Source: Capsaspora owczarzaki ATCC 30864
Lineage: Eukaryota; Opisthokonta; Filasterea
Assembly: GCF_000151315.2 (NCBI RefSeq)
Contig: NW_011887297.1
Location: 1,093,587-1,157,586 of the forward strand
DNA: 64,000 nucleotides
Direction of reading: 5' to 3'
The notes under the pieces: model-generated
Seen by the model: only the letters and a program-made list of their open reading frames with translations
Databases searched by the model: none
Told to the model about the DNA's origin: nothing
Shown here: positions 20,726 through 33,477 of the stretch, piece by piece
How positions within the stretch are numbered: position 1 is the first letter of the stretch
Layout of the letters: each line of letters starts with the position of its first letter
Translations under genes and position numbers: made by a program

Positions 20726-23507
20726 TTACTGCGAGCGCAACATGCGGTAGGTGCGCGTGCTCAGCAGCTTTTCCAAGTTGGGATCAGAACGGCAAACCTC
20801 ATAAATGTCCAGCAGACTGCTGCGCAGGAGCTGAGAGAACTTTTTGACGCTGCGAGGCAAGCAAGTGCAACAAAATGACAACCAGCGGGTTAGAAATCAT
20901 CTGCCCACGCACACAAGCTTTTCTTTGCCAAAAGTGTTCCATGCAATGGTCGCAGTTCACACGTACTCGGTTTCAGGGTTTGCGGCAAAGCACGAAAGAT
21001 GCGCCCAGATGCGGAAGTCGTCCACAATGTACGAGCAGCCGTAACCGTTGGCAACAAGGGGAGCAAAGCCACCGCCAAGCATGCGCAGGGCAGGTGTCTG
21101 GCTGGTCGAGAGACGGAAGGGAAGGGACATGGCCTGGAATTCAAAAAAATAAATAAAAAATAAAAAAACAGCAATGAGCAGTCAATGAAAACGATGCAGT
21201 GAGCCAATCGAACGCCTTCCAATCTACTCAGTCACATCAAGCACACCAAAAGAGCAACTCACCTTGTCGGCCAAGAAGGGCGAGTCGATGCCAGCACCGC
21301 GGGCCAAGATGCGAAGGCCAAGAAGGTGACGGTCGATGCCATCGCCGTTGGTGGCCGCGCGCATGAACTTGACGTGGCTCTTGCAGGCAGCACGCAGGAG
21401 CTCGAGCTGCATTGATATCGTACAATACGGAGAAAAACGTAAAAAAAAAATGAGCCGACAAACCAACACGACAACCCTAGGATTGAGAAAACACAAACGG
21501 GCCTCCGACCTTCTTTTCAGAGGAAACGCCCGAGGCTTGCATGGCATCGACAAAGCGCTTGGATTCGATCGAGCACGAGCGCACGGTTTCGGTGCGACCA
21601 TGGTTGAAGCGGACCGTGGCGGCGCTTTCGTACGTCAAGCACGGCTCGTTGTGCATGCGGAAGAAGGCGAGCTGGATGGCCATCTGGACAAACGCATCGG
21701 GGCTCACGCCAATCTTCTTGATCACGTCCTTGCCGAAGACTTGGAACTTGAGCACCTGGATGCGACGATGCAAGCGTCCGAATGTCGTGAGTAAGCTGCT
21801 CAAAATGCTCAAAATGCGCACAAGAAAAACGGGTTGAACGCAAACAAGCAACGAACGCATACCTCCAAATCAATCATGGGAACAACAGTCTTCATGTAGT
21901 CACTGTGGGCTTCAGCAATCGTCGCGCGCATCAAGGGCGTCAGGTGCCAGTGCAGACGGGTCGGGGGTGCAAGCGCATTGTCGGCGACATCCGTCACATC
22001 CGGAGTCCAATGGTCGGCCGTGCTCTCGACAGAGTAAACAAAGTCCATGACGTGCACCATGACGGAGGCATCCGACCAGCTGCAACAACAAAAAGTGGAA
22101 CAGGGGCGCGCACACACATAATAACGGAGTCAGCGCGGGCTCCACCTATCTGTCACAGACACACACTCTCTCTTTCTCCCCCTCTCCCCCCCTCTCTCTC
22201 CTGACGACTCACGTATGGTCCACATTCATCGAGTGGCGGCCGTTCTTGAAAAAGATAATGTTCAGGTTCTTGTCAAACCAGTAGCCACGGCCGTGGTGGT
22301 GCAAACCCTCGTACGAAAGTTCCTCGACGGTTTCGGGGGCGGGCTCGTTGGTGTCGAGCACAACGACAAACAGCGCGGACTCGATGACCTCGATGCTCTC
22401 CTTGTTGATCTTGTCCATGGCGATGAGCTCTTGGCGCTGCTTGGCCCAGACGCTGCGGTTTTGGCTGGTGAGGATGGCAACGGGCTCGCTCGAGTCGGAG
22501 GGGACGCTCGAGGACTGGGTCTGGAGGTCGATGATGCGGCCGAGTTGGACACGGAGTTCGTGGGCGGAGAGCTGGGCAACGCCATGGCCTTCGTCGTGGA
22601 AGACGTCCACGCGGTAGATGGCATTGTTGCACATGACCACAATGTGCTTGGACTTTGAGTGAACGACCAGTCGGTCAACAGGGTCCTCGGGGATGCGCAC
22701 CGTGCCGAAAATGCGAGAGTACTGGTGCATGCAGAGCGGAACAGTCTCCTGCACGCGGTTGGGCGCAAGGCTTTGGGTGTCAATCATGCGCTTGAACTTG
22801 AGGAGGGCAACAATGGCGTTGGCAGCGCGGCCCACTTGCGAGGTCAGCACGGGGTCGATGCGGTCGAGGCCATACCAGTTCGAGTAGATGGGCAGGGGAT
22901 CGCGGCCGCTCAGGTAGACAATCTGCTCCCACCACGTCCACAGCCAGCTCGTGCCCTTGGCAACCTCGGCGTCACGGTGGGCGAGCAGCATGTTCTGGAG
23001 ACGCTCGCCGTCGCCGCCAATGCGGATGAAATCGTCGGCCAGCTTCTTGGTGGTGGCGTACTCTTGGTCGTTGAGCAGCGGTCGGACGGACTTGAGGTAC
23101 TTGTCGACGGTCTGGTGGAGCGGGGGCACGGGCAGCGCAGGCAGGGTGGACTGCAGCTCCCAGAGGCGAGGCTTGTTGCCGCCAAAGAGTCCGACAAGGC
23201 CGAGGAGAATCTGCGAGGTCAGGGCGGAGGGGTTGTACGCCCAGCCAGTGTGGCTGAGCAGCAGACGGAGAACGCGGATGCGCAGCCAGCGGACGCGCTT
23301 GATGGTATACAGCACGATGGCCACAGCGCCGACAATGTTGAAGAGCAGGCCAATGACGAGCGAGGCGACCGGGGGCGAGTACAGCGCGAGTGCGAGCAGT
23401 GTGACGAGCACAGCAATCACAATCGAGACAGGCGTCGACAGACGCGGAGCCGCTGCCGCTGCCGCTGCGACCGCAGACACGGGCGCGGAGGCCTGCGAGC
23501 GAGACAT
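20726..23507 (-). CDS. CPT1: Carnitine O-palmitoyltransferase, CPT1 type
   Basis: It makes acyl-carnitine from long-chain acyl-CoA at the outer mitochondrial membrane, the entry step of fatty-acid import. Six exons (22213-23507, 21863-22079, 21510-21755, 21263-21406, 20967-21133, 20726-20849) give 730 residues. Two adjacent hydrophobic spans (about residues 25-43 and 48-68) precede the transferase, as in CPT1 and unlike matrix CPT2. The catalytic His is about residue 431 in MNVDHTWSDA, split by the first intron; other family signatures are [27 protein letters not shown] and the C-terminal LSTSQTP and NGYGCSYIV. Linkage with an SLC25 carrier of a carnitine-like clade 7 kb away may be chance. 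Confidence 0.92.
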
Positions 23508-23706
23508 TGCGACGGTGTTGATGAAGGGCGGGTCTGTGTGGACAAGGGGGGGGGAGCGAAGCAGGTGAGTGAGCGGAGGTTTTCACACCCGCTTTTGTTC
23601 AAGTTGTTCAACTGTGGCTAAAAGTACAGCTTTCAAGACTGAGAGGAGCAATGCGGTAACGAGCCCAGAAGCGGGGGAAAAAAGAAGCAAAGCAAAGCAA
23701 GGGTTA

Positions 23707-23742
<36 letters not shown>

Positions 23743-23773
23743 AAAGAAGTGAAACAAAGAAGATCAGAAAGCC

Positions 23774-23824
<51 letters not shown>

Positions 23825-23928
23825 CCACGTGAAAACTTGTTGGGGAACAAAATCTTTTTTGGAGGGAGAAAGATAGAGGGGAAGATTGGCTTATTGGGAG
23901 ATGAAGAAGAGGGAGACGAAAACAATGG

Positions 23929-23978
<50 letters not shown>

Positions 23979-24458
23979 AGTGAAATCGGGGAGGGCGGGC
24001 AGCAAAGAGAGAAAGAAGAAGAAGCATCAAAAAGAAGAAGAAAAAAGGCGAAAGGACACCCGCTTCAGCAATAGCGGCAAGGAGACACGCAAAGAGACAC
24101 GCGTCTTGACGGGGTTTGGGATGTGGATGTGTGTGTGTGTGTGAGTGTGTGTGTGTGAGTGTGTAAGGTGCATTGCAAATCCCAAGTAGAAACGCAACGG
24201 AAGAGAGAGAGAGAGAGAGAGAGCGAGAGAGGGACTCAGTATTTTGATCAACAAATGCATCTTACAAAAGTACAAAAGACTGATCCACTTCGGTGTAAGT
24301 GGATGGGATGATACTGTGTCCGAGAAACGGAATAATGCAAAAACAAAGAAGAAACACGCTCAAAAAGTGACCCTCGGTTTGAGTTGCTCAGAGGAAAAAA
24401 AAAAAATCTGCCAACTTTCAATTCTACACATTCTACACATTCTTCACACGCACGGCAC
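23508..24458. repeat. Low-complexity intergenic block
   Basis: The 951 bp contain two long A runs (about 23709-23738 and 23777-23820), a GA array (about 23933-23976), a GT-rich array (about 24128-24163) and a second GA array near 24205. Apparent reading frames here are Lys/Glu repeats and are not called. Confidence 0.85.
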
Positions 24459-25319
24459 TCAAGCCACCACGCTGCAGACACCCTGTGCAAGAGGAAGAGC
24501 AAGCTTGCCGGCAAGCTCGGTGATCAAGCTCGAGGCAGCATCGGTGGACATGACGGTGAGTTCGGGCAGGTGAACAAACATGGCTGGGATGAGCGCGAAT
24601 GCCGGCGAGCGGCACAGATTGCGCGAGCGCAGCTGGTACAGGGTCCGATACAGCGTCTCATTGCAGTAGAAGGTGCCTGCATCGCGCGACCAGGCCTCGG
24701 TCGTGTCGTTGGCGCTGAAGCGGGTCGGATTCACCTTGAGCGCGGCGTCTGTCGCCAGCGGCCGTCCCAGCCGACGCTCAGCCAGCGAGTACAGCTCGGG
24801 GATGCGCACATGGCCCAGGTTGACTGTGGTTGGGAGCAGGGTCGGACCGCCGGGCTGGATGGGACCGGGCGTGGAGGCGTTTGCGCGCTGGTTGAAGCCT
24901 ATCGTCTCAAAGAGCAGGCCCTTGGCAGCATCTTCAAGGCCCATATGAATGATGACATCGTACGGGATGCGGTCGGCCGTCGCTTCGGTGAACTTGGACA
25001 GGTAGCTGGCCACCGCGACCGAGCCGTTGTCGGCCACCGGCAGCACCATGGTCCGGAAGCACACTGCATAGTCGTGCTTGACGACATTGTCTGCGCGGAA
25101 CTGTGCGCACTGGTCGTGGAGGGCCTCGGCGACGAGCTGCGACGGGTTGGTTGTGTAGTTCATGAACGGGCCAAAGCCAGTGAGCAGGACCTGGAAGGCG
25201 CCCGGCGGGTCGGCTGCTTGCCGCTGCGGCAGCATGCCATGAAGCGACGCAGCTGTTGCCGCGCCTGGGTTGAGCGCGAGCGTGATGACAGCGGCGATGA
25301 CGACCAGCACCAATTTCAT
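24459..25319 (-). CDS. Secreted pyroglutamyl-peptidase I (peptidase C15)
   Basis: It is predicted to remove N-terminal pyroglutamate from peptides. The catalytic set is complete: Glu in LLFETIGFN, Cys in RDAGTFYCNETLY and His in AMFVHLPE, and the substrate loop is LLTGFGPFMNYTTNPSQ. The 286-residue protein begins MKLVLVVIAAVITLALNPG, a clear signal peptide, so this copy should be secreted or lysosomal, whereas the known animal enzyme is cytosolic. The frame is open upstream of 25319, but this ATG places the signal peptide at the terminus. The family core is about 210 residues; the extra length lies in the N-terminus and in loops. Confidence 0.88.
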   Translation of the reverse strand: MKLVLVVIAAVITLALNPGAATAASLHGMLPQRQAADPPGAFQVLLTGFGPFMNYTTNPSQLVAEALHDQCAQFRADNVVKHDYAVCFRTMVLPVADNGSVAVASYLSKFTEATADRIPYDVIIHMGLEDAAKGLLFETIGFNQRANASTPGPIQPGGPTLLPTTVNLGHVRIPELYSLAERRLGRPLATDAALKVNPTRFSANDTTEAWSRDAGTFYCNETLYRTLYQLRSRNLCRSPAFALIPAMFVHLPELTVMSTDAASSLITELAGKLALPLAQGVCSVVA

Positions 25320-25701
25320 CTGACAAGCTGACAAATCTGACAAAGTAAGAGTGCGGTGACCGACGTGGGAGATCAGCCTTCTTCTCTGTGAATGCATTTG
25401 TGATCTGACTTGACCTCGTGTGGAAATGGGAAGGGCAAAGGGAAAGGGCAAAAAGGGAGGTGAAGGTCCGTTATGGCTGAATCCAGCCAATCCTTTCCCT
25501 CCCCCCCTTTGATTTGCAGGCTTCTTCTTTGTTTTTGTTCTTGTTCTTCTTGTTCCTCTTCTGCTTATAGTTCTCCATAGAGTTGGATCCGACCAGTCCT
25601 TTCACTCCACACACTCCAGCTTTCCTAACTCCGACCCTTTCCGCCTCCCTTCAAAAGACAGCTGCAAACACCCCCCCCCGCCCTTGCCCGCAATCGCACA
25701 A
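25320..25701. promoter_or_regulatory. Divergent intergenic region, C15 peptidase / VPS15
   Basis: 382 bp between divergent start codons. Pyrimidine-rich on the VPS15 side, with a run of C just before its ATG. No defined element is recognised. Confidence 0.4.
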
Positions 25702-27439
25702 ATGGGCAATCAGGTCTCGACTGCTGCGTCCGGACCCATTGTCGGCGTGGAGCAGCTGCTCACCGAGCTCCCCGACCAGCCAGAGTTTGTCTCGAGGTTT
25801 GTGTCACTGAAGCCGGTCCTCCTCTTCCCTCCCGACCCCTGCCGCTTCCCCTGCCCCCTGTGTCGCCCAGCACCCAGCACTTCAGCCACTCCTGCCATCG
25901 CTCGAGCAAACTCGCCTCCTTTCTTGAAAACCGCTTGGCTTGAACCACCAATGCAAAGCACAATGCATTTGCCCCAATTTCTTTTTTTTTTTTTTTTTTT
26001 TTTTTTTTTGTACGCTTTTTTCCATTGCATTGCATTCATTGCTGTTGCTGGAACGCGAGGCTTCCAATGTTGCCCTGTTGCTCGTTCTCAGCTTGTATTG
26101 AGATCGAAGCCGGACAAACAGCACCGGCCTCATCGGAACGAACAATGTCCAGCCAATTCAATTTGGCTGCACGACCACTCACTCACTCACTCACTCACAT
26201 CCACATCCACGAAGGAAAAGCGCAGACAATGAGTGAGTGCGGATTGTTGCTCACCTTGGTCGTGTTGGGTTTGATCTGGTGGGTTGGCTTTTGTTTGTTC
26301 AATAGCTTGGTCAGCACGCGCTTTATGAAAACGACGCGCACCAAATTTCAAGGCTTGGATCATGTCACCAAAGTGTTCACAAAGATGGCGCCAAGTCTCT
26401 CCTTGGCGAAATACAATGTGCAGATGGATGGTAAGCGAGGAACAAAAAAAACCAGGAGCAACGGGGTGAGATTGGTGGTGGTTCCCTCACAAAAGTTTGG
26501 TTGTTTTCGCCTTCTGTTCCCAAATCAGTCATCTCCAAGCGCCTCCGAGGCAACCACAACGCAATCCCATATACAAAATGGTACGAGACTGCCAATGCAG
26601 GATTCTTGGTCCGGCAGTACTTTTTGACCACGCTATACGACCGGATTAGCACGCGTCCGTTCCTCGGCGCAATCGAAAAGAAATGGCTCGTGTACCAGCT
26701 GCTGAAGGGCCTCGCGCTGTGTCACGAGCGAGACCTGTTTCATGGTGATATCAAGACAGAGAATGTGGTGGTGACGAGCTGGAACTGGGCCTTCCTTGTC
26801 GACTTTGCCCCATTCAAGCCGGCATTCCTGCCCGACGACAACCCTGCAGCCTTCTCCTTTTTCTTTGACACGTCGGGCCGTCGCTCTTGCTATATTGCGC
26901 CCGAGCGATTCTACTCACCCGACAAAACCGACTCCACCGCGGATGTCTGCACCGAGGGAGACTTGACTGCGGCGATGGATGTTTTCTCGCTCGGCTGCGT
27001 GGTGGCCGAGCTCTTCCTTGAAGGGCGGCACATTTTCGATCTCTCGCAGCTGCTTGCCTATCGGAAAGGCACGTACGATATTTCTCCAATGCTGGCGCGC
27101 ATTGACGATCCGGACGCAGTGGCGCTCATCCGCCACATGCTCCAAGTCGACCCTACCAAGCGCAGCACTGCGCAAGGTTATCTGCAGCAGTGGCGCAACC
27201 GAGTCTTCCCTCCTCAATTCGACCAGTTGCACCATATTGTCGCTGAGCTGTGCTTGAAGCACCAACCCGACGACACCATTTTCCTGCTTCGAAAGCAGTT
27301 CAAACACCTCATGTCGCAGTTTGAGCTTGCTCACACGGGCCGCGTGTCGCCTTCGTCAAGTCGGCGCGGCTCTGTGTCGAGCGTTTTGGGCATGGAAGGG
27401 ACGACCAAGATGTCCAAACCAGCAGGATCTTCTCAAAGA

Positions 27440-27475
<36 letters not shown>

Positions 27476-30400
27476 CAACAACAACAACAACTACAGCAGC
27501 AACAACAACTCCAGCAGCAGGCTTCTCGGCCCCCAAAACCACCAGCAAGTGCCTCGCAACAGCTCAATTCTGAAATCGAGCCCGGGATTGTCCGCTCCAA
27601 CAGCGCCAGCATTGGCTTTGATGTTCACCAAGCCAGCGGACGCGCCGGTCTTGCAGCCTCGCGAAAGCCACCGACGCCATCCAAATCGCAAAGCAACCTG
27701 AGTGCTTCGATTGCAGAGGAAGATCGGACGGCTTCGACAACGTTGACCGAAGACCCGACCATCACGGCGCCAAGCGACGACGACGACGACGATGGCGACG
27801 ATGACGACGACGCGGACGCCGTTGACGACTCTCTGCTTGGTCAACAGCGCAATGCACGGGCACCCACGCAGGATAGCCAGATGGTGGTCATTCTGGTCTC
27901 TGTCATCACCTCCTGCATTCGCTCGCTCAAGCATGCCTCTTCTCGTCTTGATGCTCTGCACATGCTCATCAAGCTGGGCGGTGTTGTCACTGACGAGTGC
28001 CGCATCGAGCGCATTCTGCCATTCATGACACACCTGTTGCAGGATCCGTCCCCGATGGTGCGCGTGTCTGCGCTGCGAAACCTCACCAAGCTGGTTGGGT
28101 GGGTGAGCCATGTTTCGCCATCCGACTCCAACCTCTTCCCCGAGTATTTTCTCCCCAGCGTCAAGGAGTTTGTGAACGATCCCGAGGTCTCCGTTCGCGT
28201 TGCCTGCGCCGAAAATGTCGCGTTGCTGTCTGAAGCCGCCCTGCGTTTCTTGGAGCTGTCGCAAGCTCGTCCAGACCCGACTGCCTATATCGATCCTGCG
28301 AGCGACTTTGATTCTGACGATGTTGCGGACAACAACAACAACGGTGGTTTGTTGGACGCAGCAGCAGCAGCCGCAGCAGCGGAATCTGGAGTCACGGGCG
28401 GCGCCGGCGGTAGCGGCAGTGGCGCCATGACCCCTGCCACGCCATCGTCCGCTCAGCGCGAGACTGGTGCAGCTCCCAGTCTCTTGCGGACGGCTTTGAC
28501 CATGTCTGCGTCGCTGTCGGAGGATTCTTCTGCGAGTGGCACCGCCACGCCTACGCCATCAGGCACACCGTCCAACCCTCGCCCGCGCAGCCAGTCTCTG
28601 TCGTCGGGCGCCAAGCAAGGTGCCTCCACTCCGACCACGGCGGCACCTTATGGCCAGCCGCTTGGAGAGGACCACATTGTCAACACTTCCATGCCGTACC
28701 AGCGCTCGTACGACAAGGAACTGCAGGAGCTTCACGCGACCTTCCGCGGCATGTTGGACACGATCGTGGCAGACCCGACGCTTCTCGTGCGCCGCGCCAT
28801 GCTTTCGGACGTTGGGCGTCTCTGCATCTTTTTCGGACGGCAAAAGGCTGTGGACTTTTTGCTGACCCACATTCTCACCTACCTCAATGCCCGTGACTGG
28901 CGCTTGCGAGCTGCCTTCTTTGACAGCATCGTTGCCGTCGCAACCTATGTTGGCGGTGTGGGACTCAAGCAGTACATTCTGCCGCTCTTCTCTCGAGGCT
29001 TCCACGACGAGGAGGAGTTTGTCACCGAGCGCGCTCTCAGCGCCCTGGGCACGCTGGCCGAGGTCGGGCTCTTCCAGCGCTCGACTGTGCTCTCGCTCAT
29101 CCACGAGTCTGCGCCGTTGCTCTTCCACCCCAACATTTGGATTCGGTATTCGACCGTGTCGTTCATTGTGGCCTCGGCCCGCAGCTTTACGCTCGCCGAG
29201 TTCACCTGCATTCTGCTGCCCACGTTGCGTCCATACATTCGCCATCGCGAACTCACCAATCTAGACAGCGACCTGGCTCTGCTGGAGGTGCTGCGCAAGC
29301 CGCTGAAGCGCGCCGTGTTTGATTTTGTGACGGCCATCCCGGATATTGGCGCCTTCTTTGCCTACCTCGTCGATGAGCGCTCGAAACGCCAACGCAAGCG
29401 TGCAGATGATGCGACTGCCAGCCGCACACGCGGTGGCCGACTCATGTCGCAGTCTGGCGCAGTGCCAACGCGTCCCGATGCTGTTCGCAGCTCGAGCCGT
29501 TCGGGGTCGTTCGTCGGTGACGCTGCAGCTGCGCCTGGCGAGAGTGCACAGACCGCCTTTTTGCGCGGATCATCTGGCAGTCGAGACCACTCACGCACGG
29601 GCAGTGTTGCCGCCGTGCCAATGGATGGACTTGCGGCTGATGCGCCCAGCCTGCCCGCCCATGTGATGGAGCAGCAGCGAGAGTTGTTTACACGTTTGCA
29701 ATCGCTCGGAATGACCGACAGCGACCAAGAAAAGATTCTCATTCTCACCGAGATTATTGCCCATCGCCGCCGTCGACTGCTGAATCTCGGCATGAACTTC
29801 AACCACGTCCCAGACGGATCCTTCCTGGACCCGTCCAAGTTGCTTTCGAGCGAGCCCAGCGAGTCCAGTCCTGGCTCTGTCGACTCGGCCTTGGTGAAGT
29901 TGCAGACTGGGTTTGCCAACCTGGAGGACTTGGACCCGCCCGTCCAAGTGCAGCAAATTGACCTGCGAGCTGTGCTCGAGTCGAGCAGGCAGAACGGTGG
30001 CAACGCTGCAGGCTTCAAGGGGGCGCATGCGTTTTCTGGCAGTGGCTCGTCCGCGCCCGAGATGGGGGCTGCACCAACTTTGTCGACCGGTCCGGCATCC
30101 CCGCGCACGAGCCGCTCTCAGGCGACCTCCAGCGTGCATGTCAACGAAGAGTGGCAGCTCATGTTTGGTGGTGGTCGTTCGCAACAGCAACAGCAGCAAC
30201 AACAGCAACAACAGCAGCAACAGGCGGCTGCAGGCGCTCGCGCCATGTCTCCTCCGCCACCGTACACTGCAGAGGGATTGTCCGGCTCGCCACCGGGCGC
30301 CGCAATGCATCCCCGCCCATTGTCTCCTGCTCCTGGAGGCGGGTATGCGCCGCGCCCGCGATCGGTCATGCTGAGCGGCAAGTCTGGCGCAGGGCCCACG

Positions 30401-33082
30401 TTGGGCGGTGGTGGCAACGAGCTGCCAACCTACGCGCAGTCGGAGGCCAAAGTCACCCAACAGCGCCAAGCAACTCTTTCCCCACCCCAGCCCTCGTCCG
30501 CCGAAACGGAAGCGTACCAGCGCAAGCTTGCTGCCGAGAACCTCCATTCGGCACCAGACTTGCAGCTGGACCGCACACGTCATTGTAAGCGAGCATTGCT
30601 TTTTTTTGTCTAGTTTTGCAACTGACACTATGACTCCATCGTGATGTGTCTAACTCTGTGGGAATACTTTCTGCAGCCGACTTGTGGAAGCTGGTCGATC
30701 GCCAGTTGCAAGAACGATTCCCAACGTGGCAACAGAGTGAGTCGTTTTGTTTCTTCTGTTTGTTTATTGTTGGTGTTTTTTTTTTGGAGGGGGGGGGGTT
30801 TGTCGGATGTGCGGGAAGGAACTGCGATGTTGATTCCATGTGGTTTTAATTTTATTTTCTTTCGGCTCAGACCTCGGCGACGCATCCTCCGTCTACCCGC
30901 CTGGAATGCCTCTCGTCAAGATGGAACCGGCGCCAGTAACGACCAAGTCGCGCTCAGCCACCGTTACCGCCTCTTCGGCCACGTCGACGGCCTTGGGTCA
31001 TGCTGGGTTGTCGGCGTTTCCTCCTGGACTCCCATCTTCGAACGCTAGCTGGACTCCACAAGGTTTGTTTGTTCTTGGCCTTGCCGGAATCAACATTTTG
31101 CGCGTGTGTGCTCACGCTCCCTCTCGTGCCGTGGTGGTCTTAGGTATTCTCGTCGCTCATTTCCACGAGCATCGGGCGAGCATCAACCGAATTGTCGTTT
31201 CGCCAGACAATCAGTTCTTTGCCTCCTGCTCGGACGACGGCACTGTCAAGGTGTGGGATACGGAGCGCCTGGAGCGCCATGTCACCAACCGTTCGCGATT
31301 AACCTACTCCCGGCAAGGTAGCGTATTGTCCGGCGGTCTTTTGTGTTTGTGTATGTGTGTTCGTGGACCTCATGGGTCTCATGCGTCGTTGATGCAATCC
31401 GCTCTTGGACAGGCGGACACATCAAAGCGATCACGACGTGCGAAAACTCCCACAGTATTGCAAGTGCTTCTGATAATGGCACCCTCCACGTCTTCCGGTA
31501 TGAGTTTTTTTTTCGGTCCTGCTGGTGTTTTATTTTATTTTGTTTTTTCTTGGTGTATTTGTGGGGGGGGGGACGCTTCGCTGCGATTTGTTTCTGACCG
31601 CCTCGTTCTATTTTTTTTCTTCCAGCGTCGAGTCGACAAGCGCTTCCACTGCCGGAGCCAATATTGCCAAGTACAATGGCTTTGCGCCCTTGTACCTGCG
31701 CAGCCTTGATGTCAAGGAAGAAGGCGCTGTGGTGGATTTGATGCATTACGAAGCTGGTACGCATCCATTTTGCTTTTGCCACTCGTTTTTTTGTTTTTTC
31801 GGCGTTCCCTGATTGGTTTCTGGTTTTTTTCCCTCAGATGCTCAATCCACACTTGCCTACGCAACTGTTTCCGGAAACATTTACGGATGGGACTTGCGCT
31901 GTGACCGCAACACTTGGAAGCTCAAGAATGACCGCACTCATGGTTGGAAATTGGCGCGCTTTTTTTTTTTTGGTTTCTCCTTTGAGCACCGACTCGCTAT
32001 GTGCCTTGCGCTCACTCTCACGGCTGGTGGATACTTGTGTCAATGTGGTACAGGGTTGATTTCCTCGTTCATCGTCGATCCCTCTCGAAACTGGCTCATG
32101 CTTGGAACAACGCGAGGCTACTTTGACTGCTGGGACTTGCGATTCCAGTTGCCAGTCAAGTCTTGGCTGCATCCTGCACGAAAGCCAGTCGTTCGTCTCT
32201 CCAACTACCCGAACAAGTATCGCTTGCCGCTCGTGCTGGCGTCCACTTCTGGCAGTGGCGGCGAATTTGCCACTTGGGATGTTGAGCGCGGCGTTTGCAC
32301 CCAAATTTTCGCCATGCCCCCACCGCCCTTGCCAGTATCGCCCGACGGACCTGCGCCGACCGCTCCCAACATGACTCCTTCCACGACCATGACCCTCGGC
32401 ACCAAGCCTGTGAGTTTTGTTTTGAGCTTTTTTGTTTTGTTTTGTTTTTTGGTTTGGGAGATCGTGTGGTTGTTTTTGAGATTTTTGTTTGTTGAAAGAG
32501 CGAGCATCAGTAAGAAGTGGAGGACCGGGGTGGGCTGCCGAGCGAGCCGTCAATGCTACGATTTGAATCATGTGACTTTTTTGCCGTGCACTGACTTTGT
32601 GCCTTGTTTTGTTCGCAATTTGGTCTTGGTTCTCAACCTAGTTGGTCTTCCCCGCCAACAACGCCGCCGACCCGATCCACGATCTCGGGCTGGACGACCT
32701 GCACGTTCAGATGACCTCAAAGTACACGGACAGCACGACGGCCTTGCTGTGTCCTGCTTACCGCAGCTTTGTTGTCTCTGCAGGCACTGATCGCCGGCTG
32801 CGTCTTTGGGATCTGGAGCACCCCCGTGGCTCGCGCATGCTGACCGACCTCCAGCCCCGACCATCGTACAGCGCCTTCGCAGCGGGCGACGTGAATGTCT
32901 TCCACGAGTACTACCCTCCGCCGCCAGCCGCAGGCACTGGAACGCAGCCCGCCACTGCGCGCGGCACAGGATCCCCAGCTGTCAACCACCTAGACGGCAT
33001 CAACGACTTGGCTTTTACCGAGCTTCCTCATCCGTTCATCTTTAGCGGCGGCCGCGACGGTGTGTTGAAAGTGTGGTCTTGA
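25702..33082 (+). CDS. PIK3R4: VPS15 / PIK3R4, regulatory pseudokinase of the class III PI3-kinase complex
   Basis: VPS15 anchors and regulates VPS34 in autophagy and endosome traffic. Eleven exons (25702-25796, 26315-26430, 26529-30584, 30677-30736, 30871-31062, 31144-31317, 31413-31497, 31626-31756, 31838-31942, 32054-32409, 32642-33082) keep frame and give about 1936 residues. It begins MGNQ, the N-myristoylation site of the family. The kinase-like domain has HGDIKTENVVVTSWNW and DFA in place of DFG, as VPS15 does. HEAT repeats follow (VILVSVITSCIRSLKHAS, FFGRQKAVDFLLTHI), then WD40 repeats ending DGVLKVWS. It is longer than human VPS15 (1358) because of Gln runs (27441-27500, 30181-30222), acidic runs and Ser/Ala linkers. 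Confidence 0.97.
27441..27500 (+). repeat. CAG/CAA repeat coding a Gln tract in VPS15
   Basis: CAG units merge into CAA units, giving more than 20 glutamines interrupted by leucine downstream. Confidence 0.9.
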
Positions 33083-33477
33083 GCTACTTTTTTTTTCTTG
33101 CTTGCCCATCGTTTTTCGAGCACTGTAATTGCCCCATATGTCTAAAGCCAATCATACACCCCTTTTGTGACTTTACTTCAAGTGCCACAAACTGGAGCAC
33201 ACACACAAACTACAGTACAGTGTCCGGAAGTTTTTCTTGGGTTTCAAAAGGTGCACTTCCTTTTTCGTAGCGTTGGCCAGTCAATAAAAATCTCTCTCCA
33301 AGCAAATCTCCAAACAAAAGTACGTGGTGACAGAGATTGGAATTTTGTTGCCGTCGAAATCGTCATCTCATGTTCGCAATTTGCTTTTGTGTTTTGTGTT
33401 TTTATCTCGACACCATCCCCCTCCTCCCGACCCACTGCCATACTTGTTTTTTCTCGCTTGCCAATCACACACATCAG
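33083..33477. other. VPS15 3' region and upstream region of the next gene
   Basis: 395 bp. AATAAA at 33283 may end the VPS15 transcript. A GTACGT donor at 33320 and an acceptor at 33476-33477 suggest a 5' UTR intron of the next gene. The only ATG before the donor opens a nine-codon frame. Confidence 0.4.

Noticed and set aside
22659-23621. 320-codon open frame on the plus strand
   Set aside because: It is antisense to CPT1 exon 1, has no domain and reflects GC-rich codon bias of the real gene.
23583-24005. 140-codon Phe/Leu/Ser frame resembling a membrane protein
   Set aside because: Hydrophobicity comes from T runs and CT repeats on the minus strand.
24384-25331. 315-codon plus-strand frame
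   Set aside because: Antisense to the C15 peptidase, whose catalytic motifs are unmistakable on the minus strand.
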